Shown: positions 12,785-24,612 of the stretch, piece by piece
Position numbering within the stretch: the first letter of the stretch is position 1
How the letters are laid out: every line of letters begins with the position of its first letter
Assembly: GCA_001692895.1 (NCBI GenBank)
Contig: KV748214.1
Span: forward strand, 434,001-498,000
DNA: 64,000 nucleotides
Reading direction: 5' to 3'
Origin: Cenococcum geophilum 1.58
Lineage: Eukaryota; Ascomycota; Dothideomycetes; Gloniales; Gloniaceae
Notes under the pieces: generated by a model
Told to the model about the DNA's origin: nothing
Database searches by the model: none
Seen by the model: only the letters and a program-made list of their open reading frames with translations
Program-made: the position numbers and the translations under genes

Positions 12785-13850
12785 TTCTAGCTTAGGGGAA
12801 GATCTTAAAGTCGCCTCTAGCGCTTAATCTTTTAATTAGCCTAGGTAGGGCTAGAGGGGTTCCGGTTGCTTTTTAGTAGCGTTATAACCGTTATAAAGGG
12901 TGTCTGCGTTTTCTTTAGCAGTAACTATAAATATATAAGAGTCTTTAAGCTCCTAGAGCATCTAGGTATTAGGGCTTATTCAGCCGTTTTACCTAAAGGG
13001 TTATATTATCGCAATCTCTCGCTATTAGAGGGACCTTCCTGCCTTTACGCGATAGCTTTCTATAAGGTATCCGTGGAGTTTCCGTTTGGGTTATCGCGAG
13101 ATTTTAAGGGAGGATAGTAGTTATTAATAAAAGATATAAATAAATAATCTAGTCCTTAAAGCCGACTACCCTTCTAAAAAAGAGTAAGAAGGATTTAAAT
13201 ATAAGGGGATCTTATAGACAGGGGGCTATAAGAATATAATTAGAATAGAATAGATTAGTGAGAGAGATAAATCCTTAAGGAGGTAAGGCCTTTAGGATTA
13301 TAGAGACTATATACTACGGGCATGTGCCTTTGGTATGTAACCGGCGACTATCTAAGGGGCGTCTGGGGGTTGTCCTAAGGGCAACCCAAGGTGTCCGCAA
13401 TAATATCCCTTACAGATTTAGTAATATATAGTAATTTAATACGGGGTATAATTAATCAAATCGATTAATTTAAATTAGTTAGTTAAATAGGGGTAATATA
13501 CCAACCCGGGCTTATAACTATTAATCGGAATATTAAAAAAATAAGGACTTTATCTATTAAACATAGCTCTAGGGCCTCTATATATATATAAGAAAGGTAT
13601 AGGAAATAGGAAAGAGTAGGGGTCTTAATAATTGATATAATTATAATTAATACCTAGATTTTAATTATCTGATAATTAAGGCCTTTAATTTCGATTATAT
13701 TATATAGATTATAACTATTATATAATGATTACCTAATATATTAGGGGGGGTTAGTAGGAGCGCTTAAGTATAGGATAAAAGCCTGCGGAAGTCTCTACTT
13801 ACTGCTAATTACTACCGCGCCTACTAGACTTCTAAAAGAGGAAGTCGGTG
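12785..13850. other. Non-coding AT-rich stretch, probable G0 leader plus LTR remnant
   Basis: No gene is seen. It lies just upstream of the G0 gag start, so it should hold the G0 leader and 5' LTR, but no partner repeat is in the window to prove it. A run CTCTATATATATATAAG near 13575-13595 resembles the TATA region of the solo LTR at 45284-45515, so part of it may be a badly mutated LTR. A hairpin made of GGTTGTCCTAAGGGCAACC lies near 13370-13390. Confidence 0.4.
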
Positions 13851-15560
13851 ATAAACTTTTAGTATTAGTTATACTCCTATTTATCCTCTAACAACTTAAT
13901 TAGGTTTTTAGCCGTATTGCCTTCTACTTTATCCAGTCCTTTAATACCTAATACCTTAGCGGCTACGTTAGTTGTTATAAAGCTATTTACCTTTATAACT
14001 TAACGGATCTAGCTCTTTAAGCACTCTATTTATTCCACTACCCCTACTTTAAGCCTCAAGCGTTACTATAGTATTATTTAACGTGCACCGGAAAAAACCC
14101 GCTTAGATTTAGCCAATATAGTAGGTATAGAGAGGATATTAATAGCTATGCGTAAGAGCCTTAGTTAGAGTTTTTGTTGCGAAGGCTTAAGCCACTAGCT
14201 AAGGGAGGAGTTGGCAATTAAAGCTAGAGGAGTTGCCTGCTAAAAGCTAGTAATATTAGCTATCGCGAATAGTAGGAAGGTGTTGCAAAAGGGAGGTCTA
14301 ACTTACTATAATAAAGCGCTTAAATTTATCATTAGTAGAGGCTCGCTTTAGCTGCTTTTTATACTTCTATCTCTTATATATATTCTTAATAAGATTTAGA
14401 TTAGTTTGCTAAACTTACTTACCGTTAACTAGCTTATATTTATACTCTTTCTTCTAAAGGCTCTGTGCTGTCTTAATTACTCACTTAATTATACCTAGAT
14501 CTCGCTCCTCTAACGCCTACTAGTGATTATCTAGATATCTCTTTCAAAGCGTTAGATTAAGAAGAAGCGTAGAGGCGTAGGTAGGAGTCTTATTAGTTAG
14601 CTTATAATACTTATTAAAAGCAAACTATATAGTTAAAAGCGATGCCGAGAGGTTTATGTCAGCAGCGTATTCCTCCTACTTGCTTTTAATATATTTAATA
14701 AGGAAATCTATACTCCGCAGAACCTTATTTAGAGTTATTAAGTCGCCTTCTAAGGACTTTATTATATCCTTAAAAGGCCCTAAGATAGCAATAGTCTCGC
14801 GGACGGTGTCCCATTTATCGCGACTAAGGTTATTCTTCTATATAGAGTCCTAGTTTTTGTCAATAAAGACACAAATACCGTTTTTAAGCGTAATAGCTAA
14901 CTCAAGTATAGTAAGCCATAAGTTCCACCTTGTATTATTATTATAAGAAAGTATCTTCTTAGCAAGCGCCAGGAAGGCTTAATATTGCTTTATTAAACGC
15001 CTTAGCCACACAGCGATATTATAGATTTTGCTAAGGGCTCCTATTTCTCGCCATTTGGCCTATATAGCTTCGTCTTAATTATACTTATTTTCCGACCGGA
15101 TATTTACTAGTTACTCTTTGCGTTAAAGTTATTTAGCTACCTAAACTATAATCTTAGCGGCTTCTTTATCTTTATAGAAAAGGAAGACTTAAATAGCGAG
15201 GTTAATTATATAGCCTATATATTAAATTTGGTATTAAGTAGCTAACTAGGAGGGGAAGTGCTTTTAGATTAAACAGCAGAGCTTATTATTACTGCCGTAA
15301 TTATTACCTATTTGCCGCTAAATAGGTAAGCATTTAATAGAGTTAGATAGAGATCTAGGTATAATGAAGCCTTATAGGAAATACTACGGTGGACTTGTTA
15401 ATGGGCTGGGTATATAGGTATAGAATAGTTAATAATATAAATATAACTAGTGGAGTGGTTACCTAATAGATTAACTCTAATTATATTCTAAGATTTACTA
15501 TAAAGAGAAGAACTATCTAGGTAGGGACTATAGTCCTTTAAATACACAACCGTACTTTTA
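13850..15560 (-). pseudogene. hAT-family DNA transposase, degraded
   Basis: The minus-strand translation matches the hAT (Ac/hobo/Tam3) superfamily. In order: a segment reading GYIINLAI and VFLFYKDKEAAKI (near 15200-15260) as in the catalytic core; RWNLWLTILELAI (about 14900-14940); a Trp-containing helix DKWDTVRETIAILGPF (about 14780-14830); and, near the left end, the hallmark C-terminal dimerisation region with SIPTILAKSKRVFSGAR (about 14060-14130) followed by EQIECLKS. Stops at former Gln/Trp codons and frame breaks disable it. Terminal inverted repeats and the expected 8-bp TSD were not recognised, so the element's limits are approximate. Confidence 0.82.
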
Positions 15561-16273
15561 AGAAATCCTCCTTATATATAAGGTATATAAGTTCCTCCCG
15601 TTCCTCTTATTTAATATATAGCATATTATATAACCTTGGTTATTATTCCTCGTTATATAGCTCTACTAGTTCTATTCTAAACTATGCCTTAATTAACTAA
15701 CTAGCTACTTTTAACTCCTCTCCTAGTAGTTATAATATTGTACTTAAAGCGTCCGTAATACCATCTCCCTCCTTTTTATCTTTGTCCTTAAAGACGCTTA
15801 ATATCTCTAAGTCGTTTACTAAAGGTATAATATCCGTCTAATTAATTAATTTAATATTATTGCTTATTATGCCTAAAGCTTCTTCTTCTTTATACGCCTA
15901 ACGTCGTGCCCATACTATTGCTGCAATATTATCGCTTAGTAAAATTATACTATTTTTATATTCTTGTTATATAAAAGAGGGGTTAGTCTATATCGCGTTA
16001 GCGAGTCTATCTTCTTAATAACTGCCCTTTTGCTCGGAGTGCACTAAAGCGAATATTTATTCGTTCTATAATGTTTGCTTTACCTCTAATACTAAATATA
16101 CGCGTTCTATTATCTTTAATAGTCGTCTAGTTCCCTAGTTAATTTATTTTAAGATTTTATATTTAATCTACTATTGCTTATCTTAATAGTAAGTTGTTTT
16201 AAACTCTTACTAAGTTAAAATATTCTTATAATGCGGAGCAGAAGGCCCTAGATACTTATATCGCGGCATCTAC
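15560..16273 (-). pseudogene. Unidentified degraded reading frame next to hAT
   Basis: A minus-strand frame opens at an ATG near 16273 (MPRYKYLGPSAPHYKNIL) and, apart from stops at probable Gln codons, can be followed for over 200 codons. It includes an acidic/charged region (SVFKDKDKKEGDGITDAL) and a Gln/Glu-rich helix-like end (YIKQEEREELIYL). I do not recognise the family. It could be the N-terminal half or an accessory gene of the adjacent hAT, or a remnant of another element. It lies beyond the 3' end of G1, so it is not G1 gag. Confidence 0.45.
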
Positions 16274-16479
16274 TTAGTTACTCCATCTTAAAAAGGTTTA
16301 TAAAAAGGTCTGTTTTAAGGAGTAGAAACTTATAAAATAAGGTTTATAGGAACTTAGTAATAAAAAAATGGATTCTCTTTTAACTAAAAAGGAAATAGAT
16401 CTAAGTAGTTTGGCAACTATTCTTCTTAGGTCCCCCTTAGGTAACTTATTTTTTAGCGATCCTTCTTTATTAATACTGC

Positions 16480-17022
16480 TTAACCTAATCTCTTCTAATA
16501 CTCCTATACCTTTCTTATAGCGTTTTTCAGATTCTATAGTGGTTCCTAAGTAGTCTTATTATAGCCTATCTACTTAACCTTATACTATATTTTATTATTA
16601 ATGTCCTTATAACTAATAATCTTTAAAACTTACTATTTATCTTCCTCTTATCCTCTATACGTGTCTACTTTATAAACTAGTAGCTTAATATTCTTATATA
16701 CTAGTTCTAGTATTATAATATACTATATAGGGTAGATCTTTATCCTAGCTAGTAGGTTTAACTTAAATATAACCGGTAAAATTCTCTACGTGATTTTAAA
16801 AGGTCTTAGTCTAACATAGTTTAACTTCTTACTTAGTTATTAACTCTTAAAATTTTTATATAGTAGCCATACTTTATCCCCCTCCTTAAGATCTGGTCCC
16901 TTAGATCTCTTAGCGTTATAATACCGTTTTATTCTTTTTTATACCTTTTTCGCTAATTCTATAAGGTCTACATAAAGATTTATTAATATCTTTATTCTTT
17001 CTTTAGCTATACTACTTGTTTT
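16480..17022 (-). pseudogene. G1 pol: integrase C-terminus and chromodomain
   Basis: Translated from 17022 leftward: a basic segment, then AKRSKGPDLKEGDKVWLL, a well-known linker to the GPY/F region of chromoviral integrases, then LRPFKI. Near 16500-16650 a chromodomain reads VLKIISYKDINNKI and YKVKxIGYNKTTxEPL, where x marks TAG codons probably derived from TGG (Trp). The end KRL closes the protein. It joins the piece at 20233 once T is removed. Confidence 0.85.
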
Positions 17023-17027
17023 CTTTA

Positions 17028-17213
17028 TGTCGGAATGTATGGATAGAGGTTATATTGTCTCTGATTAGTCACCCTTATGGTAACTCATTAGCCCCCTACT
17101 TAAGCACTGCGATCCTTACGATCCTTTGCTTTCTAAATCAATTAATACAATAATAACAATCATTATACTATCTACGAACCGTAGCTACGTGATATCCCCT
17201 TATATAACCAATA
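17028..17213 (+). repeat. 5' LTR of element T
   Basis: 186 bp, starts TGTCGGAATG, ends ATAACCAATA. A putative primer-binding region CTAATTAGTGGTTAA begins right at its end. Confidence 0.93.
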
Positions 17214-17314
17214 CTAATTAGTGGTTAACTTCACTGTTATACTATAGAATAGCTAGGTATTCCACCAAGAAGAGACGAGCCATTATACCAGTGCTACTCG
17301 TGCTAGAGGAAGCT

Positions 17315-17645
17315 GTCTTTTAAGGTTAGAACTGATCCTAAACCTTAAATAGAACTCTTCCACGAATCTAAGGATTTAAAGGCTAGAACTGGTCCTGAGC
17401 CTTTCTAAGATTACGGATTCTTGCGTCCATCACGCAGAATAACACGCTTTACGAGTCTTCGCGATTTAAGGCCAGAACTGGTCCTAAGCCCTATAACCGC
17501 AAATATACGTCACGAACGCGTACTAAACGACGAACGCGTACCAAACGACAACCCCTACACTAAACGACAACCCCTATACTAAACGACAATCCCTATACTA
17601 AACAACAACCCCTATACTAAACGACCATCCCTATACTAATAACAC
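17315..17645 (+). repeat. Tandem repeats in the leader of element T
   Basis: Two arrays lie between the 5' LTR and gag. Three copies of a segment containing AAGGCCAGAACTGGTCCTAA sit near 17320, 17377 and 17463, roughly 60-85 bp apart. About six copies of a 19-bp unit, ACTAAACGACAACCCCTAT, run from about 17521 to 17640. Function unknown. Confidence 0.85.
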
Positions 17646-17663
17646 TTCCCTTCCTCCAAAAAC

Positions 17664-18425
17664 ATGGCTATTCTAGATAACTAGAGAGACTCCCTACTAC
17701 TAGGGGTAGCTATATACGCGAAACTTATTAATAAAGATTAGGACGAATTTACTATTAATATAATAACTTATACCGCAAAATAAGTTAACGGCTTTCTCCT
17801 ATACCGTATTATATTTTACTAAAGTAAATACTACGCCGATTTATAGCTATAGGAATATTTTAGGGAGGATTTTATAGGATAGACTGCCAACACCTAGGCA
17901 CTTAGCAATATTTATATTATTTAGGATTTTTAAGACTTTCTATAGGAGAATGAAGTGTTTATACCTATAAATGGGGGCACTATTAGAGATAATATTTAGT
18001 AAGTCCTTAACGTAGAAAAAGAGTATAAATGGACTCCACAAGAGATTAAGCACTAAAAGAAGTTTAACTCTTAAGGGAATCCTAATAATGGATAGCTATA
18101 AGCAATACTATAGACAACCTTAGGCTATTAAATACCTTAAGTTCCTCAAGCTGCCGTATCTCAACCCGTGCCTTAAGCTCCGCAACAAGCTCCGCATTAA
18201 GCTCCGTAATAAGCTCTAAAGCAACCTCCATAGCAACCACAACCTCCGCAGCAATCTCCGTAAGAACCTCCGCAGCAACTACAGCAGCCGCAGCAATCTC
18301 CGTAGCAACCTCCGCAAGAACCTCCACAGCAACCTCTACAGCAACCTCCGCAGTAATCTCCGTAATAATCTCCACAAGAACTACCGCAAGAACCTCCGTA
18401 GTAACTGCAGCAGCTATATACATAT
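17664..18425 (+). pseudogene. Element T gag with Pro/Gln-rich tract
   Basis: The ATG at 17664 opens MAILDN. The N-terminal domain contains NGFLLYRI, LQEYFREDFI-like sequence, FLxENEVFIPINGG and EYKWTPQEIKH, all matched in Copia P gag. From about 18150 a 12-bp-type repeat encodes runs such as PQEPPQQP, interrupted by TAG/TAA where CAG/CAA stood. A 113-codon open frame on the other strand (18082-18423) is only the antisense of this repeat. The protein would be a virus-like-particle Gag in an intact element. Confidence 0.78.
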
Positions 18426-18428
18426 ATA

Positions 18429-19448
18429 GGCCGTCAAAAACAAACTCTGCACCTATACGTAGTGACGGCTACGAACCTGGGTCTTTAAAGTTTAGACTTA
18501 GAGCCAACGCAGAGACATTATATAGCGTGCGATAGGACCTAGTGGTCGTGGTTATAAGCGTTATAGGCAGTGGTAAAAAAATTTTAGATGGTGAGATCTC
18601 GAAAACCACTACTATGGCCCTCTATAATTTAGCTATGCTATTCTCCTATTAAGGCACCTATACAATCCAACGTGGATATACGGCATTCGATAGCATCCCC
18701 TAACCCCTAATAGAAAGTATTAACGACCTCTTATATTAACGAATAAGCGATCGCGAACGAATAAGTAGACGAATAAGTAAATATACGGCCCCTCCTAACC
18801 CCTAGGGCGATCGCCCGCGGAGCATGCGGTTACTCGCCGTTTTTTCTACTAAATACTACCTAGTAGCCTAGATTGCGACCTACGGTTTTCCCTGTCTTCT
18901 TTTAATAGAGTAGTAACCCTTAGAAAGGGCCTAGCTGGGGCCTAGGTATAAAAGATACCTAAATATAACTAATATCCCGCTCGCTTATTAGTATTACGGT
19001 AGTTAGAACGGATAAATCCCCCTTATACCTTTAATAGGCCCTAGGGGGGGGAAGGTATAGTATATATAGTAATAGTTAGACAAGAAATAGTATATAGGGG
19101 ATGGCTAAGATATAGGAAACAGCAGTACGGCAATTAATTAGCAAGGCCTAGCTAGGACGTAGTAAACCCTAGCTAGGGTAAGCTAGAGAAGGAAGTAGTG
19201 GTTCTTAAGGAGTTCGAACATCTAAGGAGGATAGGACGTAGCCGTAGACCTATAGGGCCGCCGCTATGGACGGATATAGCAAATTAGGGTTTTTTATCCT
19301 ACTAAGGTGGCTTATAGGGTTTTTCCTCCCCCCTAGTAGCAAGGGTTTTTTCCCGTTAATATTACTTTTCCCTTATATACGGAGTAGTCTGCGTGGGGCT
19401 AGATAGTATCCGTATTAGACGTTAATTAAAGAATTATTATTATATATA
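18429..19448 (+). mobile_element. 5'-truncated LINE fragment inside element T
   Basis: The last 70-100 bp (about 19345-19448) closely resemble the 3' end of the Tad-like LINE at 40320-40415: both carry GGAGTAGTC, GCGTGGG, GACGTTAA and a TTATTATTA-type tail. The block splits the T gag-like region. The 5' boundary near 18429 is inferred from possible TA-rich duplication (CTATATACATATATA before, TATATATATA after the tail) and is uncertain. No LINE protein domain is clear here. Confidence 0.6.
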
Positions 19449-20042
19449 TATACTACCTAAACCGGCCGTGCCTAGTGTAGAGTAAGGACCTAGGTAAGGA
19501 CCTAAATATAGTAAAGAGGTAGCTATAATTATAAAGATCTATATAGATAATAAGTTGTTTATAGCTTGCTAGGGAGTTCCCTTATAGTCCTTAATTATTA
19601 TATAGGAGAAGAAACACCCTAGTTAAGAAGTGTATACTACCTTCTTTACAGATCGCTAATACTATAATTAAGATTAAGGCCGAAACTACAACTAAAACCA
19701 CTACTAAAACTTTAGCCGCAATTAAGTACCCTACGGACGATATAATAAAGGGGTAGGTTAAATAAACGGACTTGCTATAGAACCACCTAACGCTCGCACC
19801 GTACTGCTACCTAAATAATAACTATCGCGCTGATACGCCTGCGATCTACTAACCGAATAATTATACCTATACGCCTATAATTAACCGACCGACTAATAGA
19901 CAAGCTCTATGCCTAATTACTATTACTACCGCCGCTAGTACCGTACTACTACCCAAACAGACTTTTACTACTTTTACCTACAGCTAAACTAACACTTTAC
20001 TGCCTTTTTGCAGCGCTATAAGCATAAAGAAAGAACTGCTAG
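19449..20042 (+). pseudogene. Element T gag-like 3' portion
   Basis: After the LINE fragment a low-complexity frame continues (Thr-rich KAETTTKTTTKTLAAI, then Asn/Tyr/Gln-rich sequence) up to a purine stretch AAAGAAAGAACTGCTAG that abuts the 3' LTR. No enzyme motif is present. Confidence 0.45.
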
Positions 20043-20227
20043 TGTCGGAATGTATAGATAAGGTTATATTGTCTCTAATTAGTCACCCTTATAGTGACTT
20101 ATCAGCCCCCTACTTAGGCACTGCGATCCTTACGATCCTTTGCTTTCTGAATCAATCAATACAACAATAACAATTATCATACTATCTACGAACCGTAGCT
20201 ATGTGATATCCCCTTATGTAACCAACA
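20043..20227 (+). repeat. 3' LTR of element T
   Basis: 185 bp, starts TGTCGGAATG, ends GTAACCAACA. Differences from the 5' LTR are mainly transitions. Confidence 0.93.
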
Positions 20228-20232
20228 CTTTA

Positions 20233-21440
20233 CTTATTATAGTAATAATAATATTCTTAGCTTATATCTATAATTTGCCTTAAATAGTAATATACCTATT
20301 TCTTCTTATAGTATTATATTATATATAAACTATATAACTAGTAATAATAATACCTAATTATTCTATACATAATTAATATAATGTCTTAGATACTATTCTA
20401 GCGTCTAATTTAATCTTTCTATTTAACTATCTGTCTGCGAGTAATATATAGTAAAAGTTACTACTCTAACTCCTTATTCCGCTAAGAATACTTCCTAAAA
20501 TACTATTATAAATCTTAGATCTCTATCTAATATAATCTTACTTAGTACTTTATATCTTATAAATACTTCTTTAATATAGGTTTTAGCAATATCTTCTACT
20601 AAGATTTCTTCTATATATGCTATAAAGTAGCCCTATTTAGTTAACTTGTCCACTATTACTAAGATTATCTTATACTCTTATTCGGTAATAGGATCTCTTA
20701 ACTTTAATAACTTAATAATAAAGTCCTATAATATAACCTCCTATAGTCTCTCTGGTATTTTAATAGGTTATAGCCCTTTATACGGCTTATGCCTTATTAG
20801 TTTATTCCTTTAGCAATCTAAACACTCTTTTATTACTTTTTTTAGCTATGCCCTAGATTCCGTTAATAATATACTCTTTTTAAAGTCTTAACACTAAGCC
20901 TATTGCTCTATTGTGCCCTTAAGTTATTCCCCTATAAAAGTCTTCTATAAAATACTCTGCTATGCTTTTTAGGATATACTTTACTTCTTAATTTCTATAT
21001 ATATCTATCTATAGATCTTCTAGCTATACTTCTAAAATCCTTTATACCTAAAAGCTTTCCAGTGTCTTATAGACCTTTTCTAGTTTATTATCCTCTTAAG
21101 TTACTGCTAATTTAGGGTAATTATATCTAATTAATCCATCCTTATCTTTATGTAGCATTACTTCTAATAGTTTCTTATTATTCTATAATTTAGCCTTTCT
21201 GCTTAGCGTATCTGCCCTTATATTCTTAGTTCCTTTAGTATACTAAATCTTAAAATAGTATTCTATAAGCATCTCTACCTATCTAACTTATTTTTAATTA
21301 AGTTCTTTTATTATTAGGAACCCTATTAGGTTCTTATAATCTATCTTAACTATAAATAGTTTTTCTATACCTTATAAGAATGCTCTCTATTTCTTAAGTG
21401 CTGTAACTATTCCTAATAGCTCTTTATTATAAACGTTATA
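20233..21440 (-). pseudogene. G1 pol: RNase H end and integrase
   Basis: From 21440 leftward: an RNase H segment with YNKELLGIVTAL (about 21400-21440) and IVKIDYKNLIG, then a linker with LSRKAKL, then integrase with DKLTKxGYFIA-like sequence (about 20620-20680), a second block LDRDLRF near 20550-20570 and QTDSQ near 20470-20490. Stops occur at former Gln/Trp sites. It joins 63435 on the right and 17022 on the left. Confidence 0.82.
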
Positions 21441-21445
21441 GTTTA

Positions 21446-21632
21446 TATTACGGCACTGACCTAACGCATACTGTTTTATACTGTCTTGTACTATTTCCTA
21501 CTATTAGCTAGCCCACCACTAGTACCTTAGCGGCCGGCCCTACTATTTATATATAATACCCCCTTTTTACCTTCTTCTCCTCTTTATACTATAACGTAGT
21601 TATTTAGTCTACTTTATTATAGCACTATAATA
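21446..21632 (+). repeat. 5' LTR of Gypsy G2
   Basis: 187 bp, begins TATTACGGCACTGACC (ancestral TGTTACGG), ends GCACTATAATA. TATA-like TATTTATATATAATA near 21543-21558. Confidence 0.93.
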
Positions 21633-21852
21633 GTTTATAGTATCTCTAATTGCACCCTATTGCGATCTTTATTTTTCCCAGTTTACTATCTTTATTTTCC
21701 TAGTACAATCGCGACCTAGCGCGACCGATAATACCGTACTATAGTCCCAGACAATCTCAGCACAGTCTCAGCATAGCCTTAGTACAGTTTTAGCAATCTT
21801 AGTATTATAGTCAGCCTTATAGATTCCAATTGCCTTACCCAAATCTCCTAGA

Positions 21853-23900
21853 ATGGGCGACCATAATATAGACAACGTCCCGCTGACGAACCCTCGCGAA
21901 GCGCTTGCCCGCCTCCTTAACACCTCCTATACTAATATCGCCTAGGCAATTAGGAACGGTCCTAGATACTTAAAGGACCTTAATATAGTAGGAACCTTTT
22001 AGCGACTCTCCGTATATATAGCCTTTTTAACCGGTATTAAGAGCGGCCTTTAAGCCGTCTATAGTAAAGGCCAAGCTATAAAGTCCTAAATTAAAAAAGC
22101 TTAACACAGAATTAACTCCTTTAAGACACTTAAACTATATATTAAATAATATAAACAGTAAGCCCTTATATATACCAAGACTATATAAAACCTAAGCTCT
22201 TAGATTACTACACTTACCAAAACTATTACCAACAAGAACCCTACTACTAGCTCCCCTTTTTTAACTAAGCCCTATAGAAAAAAGCGTAAAATAAAAGATC
22301 TAACCCTATTTAATAGTAAGGGATCACTAATTAAAAAATAAGAAAAATTTAAAATATAGGAAATAAAAATCTAAGGCATTTTCTGGAGGGATATAAAGTG
22401 CTTTAAGACCCCAATAGACAAAATCCTCTATATATTAGATATGCTAACGGATAAGGCTTATAACTATATTAAACATGGCCTTAACACGCTACGCATATAC
22501 CTAAATAACCTAAGTAAATAGACCTTTTCTAACCAAGAGTCTATGTTTATATATATAAGAGGATACTATAAGACTATAGATATAACCCAAGCGGCTAAAA
22601 ATAAGTTGGATATCTTAAGCTAAGGTAAGCGTAACTACTAGTCCTAGAAAGCAAAGCTTAATAAGTTAATAATTAAAGCAAACAAAACTAAGGAATAAAA
22701 AGTGGATTTGTTTAAGAAGAATATTTCCTCTAAAATAAAGGACCTAGCCTTTACCCTTAGCTATAAGATTGGCGATGCTAACTATAAAGGCTAGAGTAAG
22801 TAGATGGATATATTCGCTTATAACCTATAGAACTATGCCTACTATATTAAGTTAAATACCACTAAGCTAAGTGCCGTTAGCGGCTATTAACCTATATTAC
22901 TATAGAATGACCTAATAGACCTAGACGCCATTAAGTTCGGCAGCGGTAATAATAGCCTCCCTAATAACGTCTAAAGATATTATATAAATAACAGACTTTA
23001 TATAGCGTGTAGTTAACCTAGCCACTAAAAAGATGCTTATAACCCTTAGTAAAACCCAAATCCCCTTCTAATACTACCGCGCTAACCCCCCCCCCTAGCT
23101 GCAGCGGATTCTTTATTAGAGGGGATAGTAATTAAGGCGGTAACCGCGGATAAGGACGTAGGTTTAGATATAAAAACCTACCCCTATGATTCTCTTCCCT
23201 AACGTAGCCCTAGCTAATAGTCCTATACGCGAACTATAAATAAGTACTTTATATTACTACTAACCGCGAGACTAGCTATATTATTGGCGAAGTACCCCCT
23301 AGTATATATATACCGTTAGAGACTAATATATTAGGACATACTAGCTAAGACCATAGCCACTAGCCAAGCCCTATAACGCAGCTATTAAAAGGCTAACCCT
23401 TAAACTAAGTCGCCTTTAAGGGTTAGAACTATACAGGGAGGAGGATAAAAGGATTAAATTTATACTACTAGATTAGTTAGACCTTATTCTAAGCCAGCTA
23501 CTATTTAATCTTAGAACAGTAAATAATGATAGAAATTCTATCCTTATTTAGACTTACCTTTTCTTACTATATAACCTACTCCTAGAAGTTCTTATTAAAA
23601 TAATAAGCCTTATTAATAGTAGTAGTATAGCACTAGCGTTTATAGACAAAGACTCGCTTATAAAGAAGCACAATATTATAATAAAAAAGACTCCTAGTTT
23701 TAAAACCACTCCGCCTTACTAATAGACTCCGATCCAGCTTTATTACCTATTACTTTATAGTAAAAATAACAATCGGCCACTATATAAAATCTATGCTTTT
23801 CTATATTATAAAGTTATTACCCTTAACACTAGTAATCCTTAAAATGCCCTAGCTTAAAAAGCATAACCTAAGTATAAACTTCCCCATTCTAGGGCTTAAG
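21853..23900 (+). pseudogene. G2 gag with zinc knuckle
   Basis: The ATG at 21853 opens MGDHNIDNVPLTNPREAL, chosen as the first ATG of a Gag-like frame after the LTR leader. Capsid-like sequence follows (KCFKTPIDKILYIL, then DILSxGKRNY) and a zinc-knuckle relic CSxPSHxKDAYNP lies near 23010-23045. The frame is interrupted by many TAG/TAA. Pro/Gln-rich sequence leads toward the protease region. Confidence 0.78.
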
Positions 23901-24607
23901 TTTAACTCTAATTACTATACCTATAACTATCTCCTATAGTACATCCCTAATTATAACTGAGTAGTACTATACGGACGTATTATACGGCTAACGCTTAGAT
24001 ACCGTTAGCTAATAGTAAAAGAGGTACCTAATACTAGTAAGCTAATATATATAGTAAACAAAACAAAGATTCTAAAAGACTGGACCATTGCCCTACCCCT
24101 AAGAATATAAATACTACTAGAACTATAAGCCCCCTATATATACCTACTTAACCTAGGCTAGCTAATAAGACACTTAACTCTAAGTTATTTGCTATATGTA
24201 TATACGACCACATGTATAATAGCTAAAGGTATTATAGCTAAGACTAAAACCAGAGTAATTAAGACCTTCTCCCTGTAACGCCTAACCTTATATTTGTCTC
24301 CCGCGTATACTATATAGGGCCGCCGCCGCGTTTTCACCCCCTGGGGCTAACTAAGCCGTATTAGCCTAGCCGTAGCACTAGAGAACCAAACATGCCCCAA
24401 ATTAGACGACATTAGATATGCTTATACTATTAATTTTACCTAGTTCTATAAACAAAAAGGCGTAAAGGTAATAAGGATTTATATAGCGGAGCTAGTAAAA
24501 CTAGTTAAATAAAAAGAACACTAATAGCTGCTTAAAGAGCTGCTTATAGGCCTAATAGAAGTACTAAACCTATTAGAAAAGTCTTTCCGCTAGCTAGTAG
24601 AGGGCGA
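23900..24607 (+). pseudogene. G2 pol: protease region and RT N-terminus
   Basis: A poorly conserved stretch runs into LLKELLIGLIEVLNLLEKSFRQ and stops at the Copia M insertion; it resumes at 44725. No protease active site (DSG) could be identified with confidence. Confidence 0.55.
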
Positions 24608-24612
24608 CTATA

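Larger units (their letters stand above)
17028..20227 (+). mobile_element. Gag-only LTR retrotransposon T (3200 bp), Copia-related, non-autonomous
   Basis: LTRs at 17028-17213 and 20043-20227 and a TSD CTTTA at 17023-17027 and 20228-20232 define the element. There is only a Gag-like frame, a Pro/Gln-rich tract, a LINE fragment and a Gag-like tail; no RT, RNase H or integrase. The LTR start TGTCGG and end ATAACCAATA/GTAACCAACA, the following CTAATTAGTGGTTAA and the pre-LTR CTGCTAG match Copia M and P, and its Gag N-terminus is homologous to theirs. It is most likely a non-autonomous relative moved by that family's enzymes. Confidence 0.88.

Noticed and set aside
13480-13745. Solo LTR of the 45284-45515 family
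   Set aside because: Only the TATA-rich stretch is similar; no matching termini or TSD could be shown.
18082-18423. 113-codon Ala/Glu/Val-rich minus-strand frame
   Set aside because: Antisense of the Pro/Gln-coding repeat of element T gag; the sense strand shows the homologous Gag domain.
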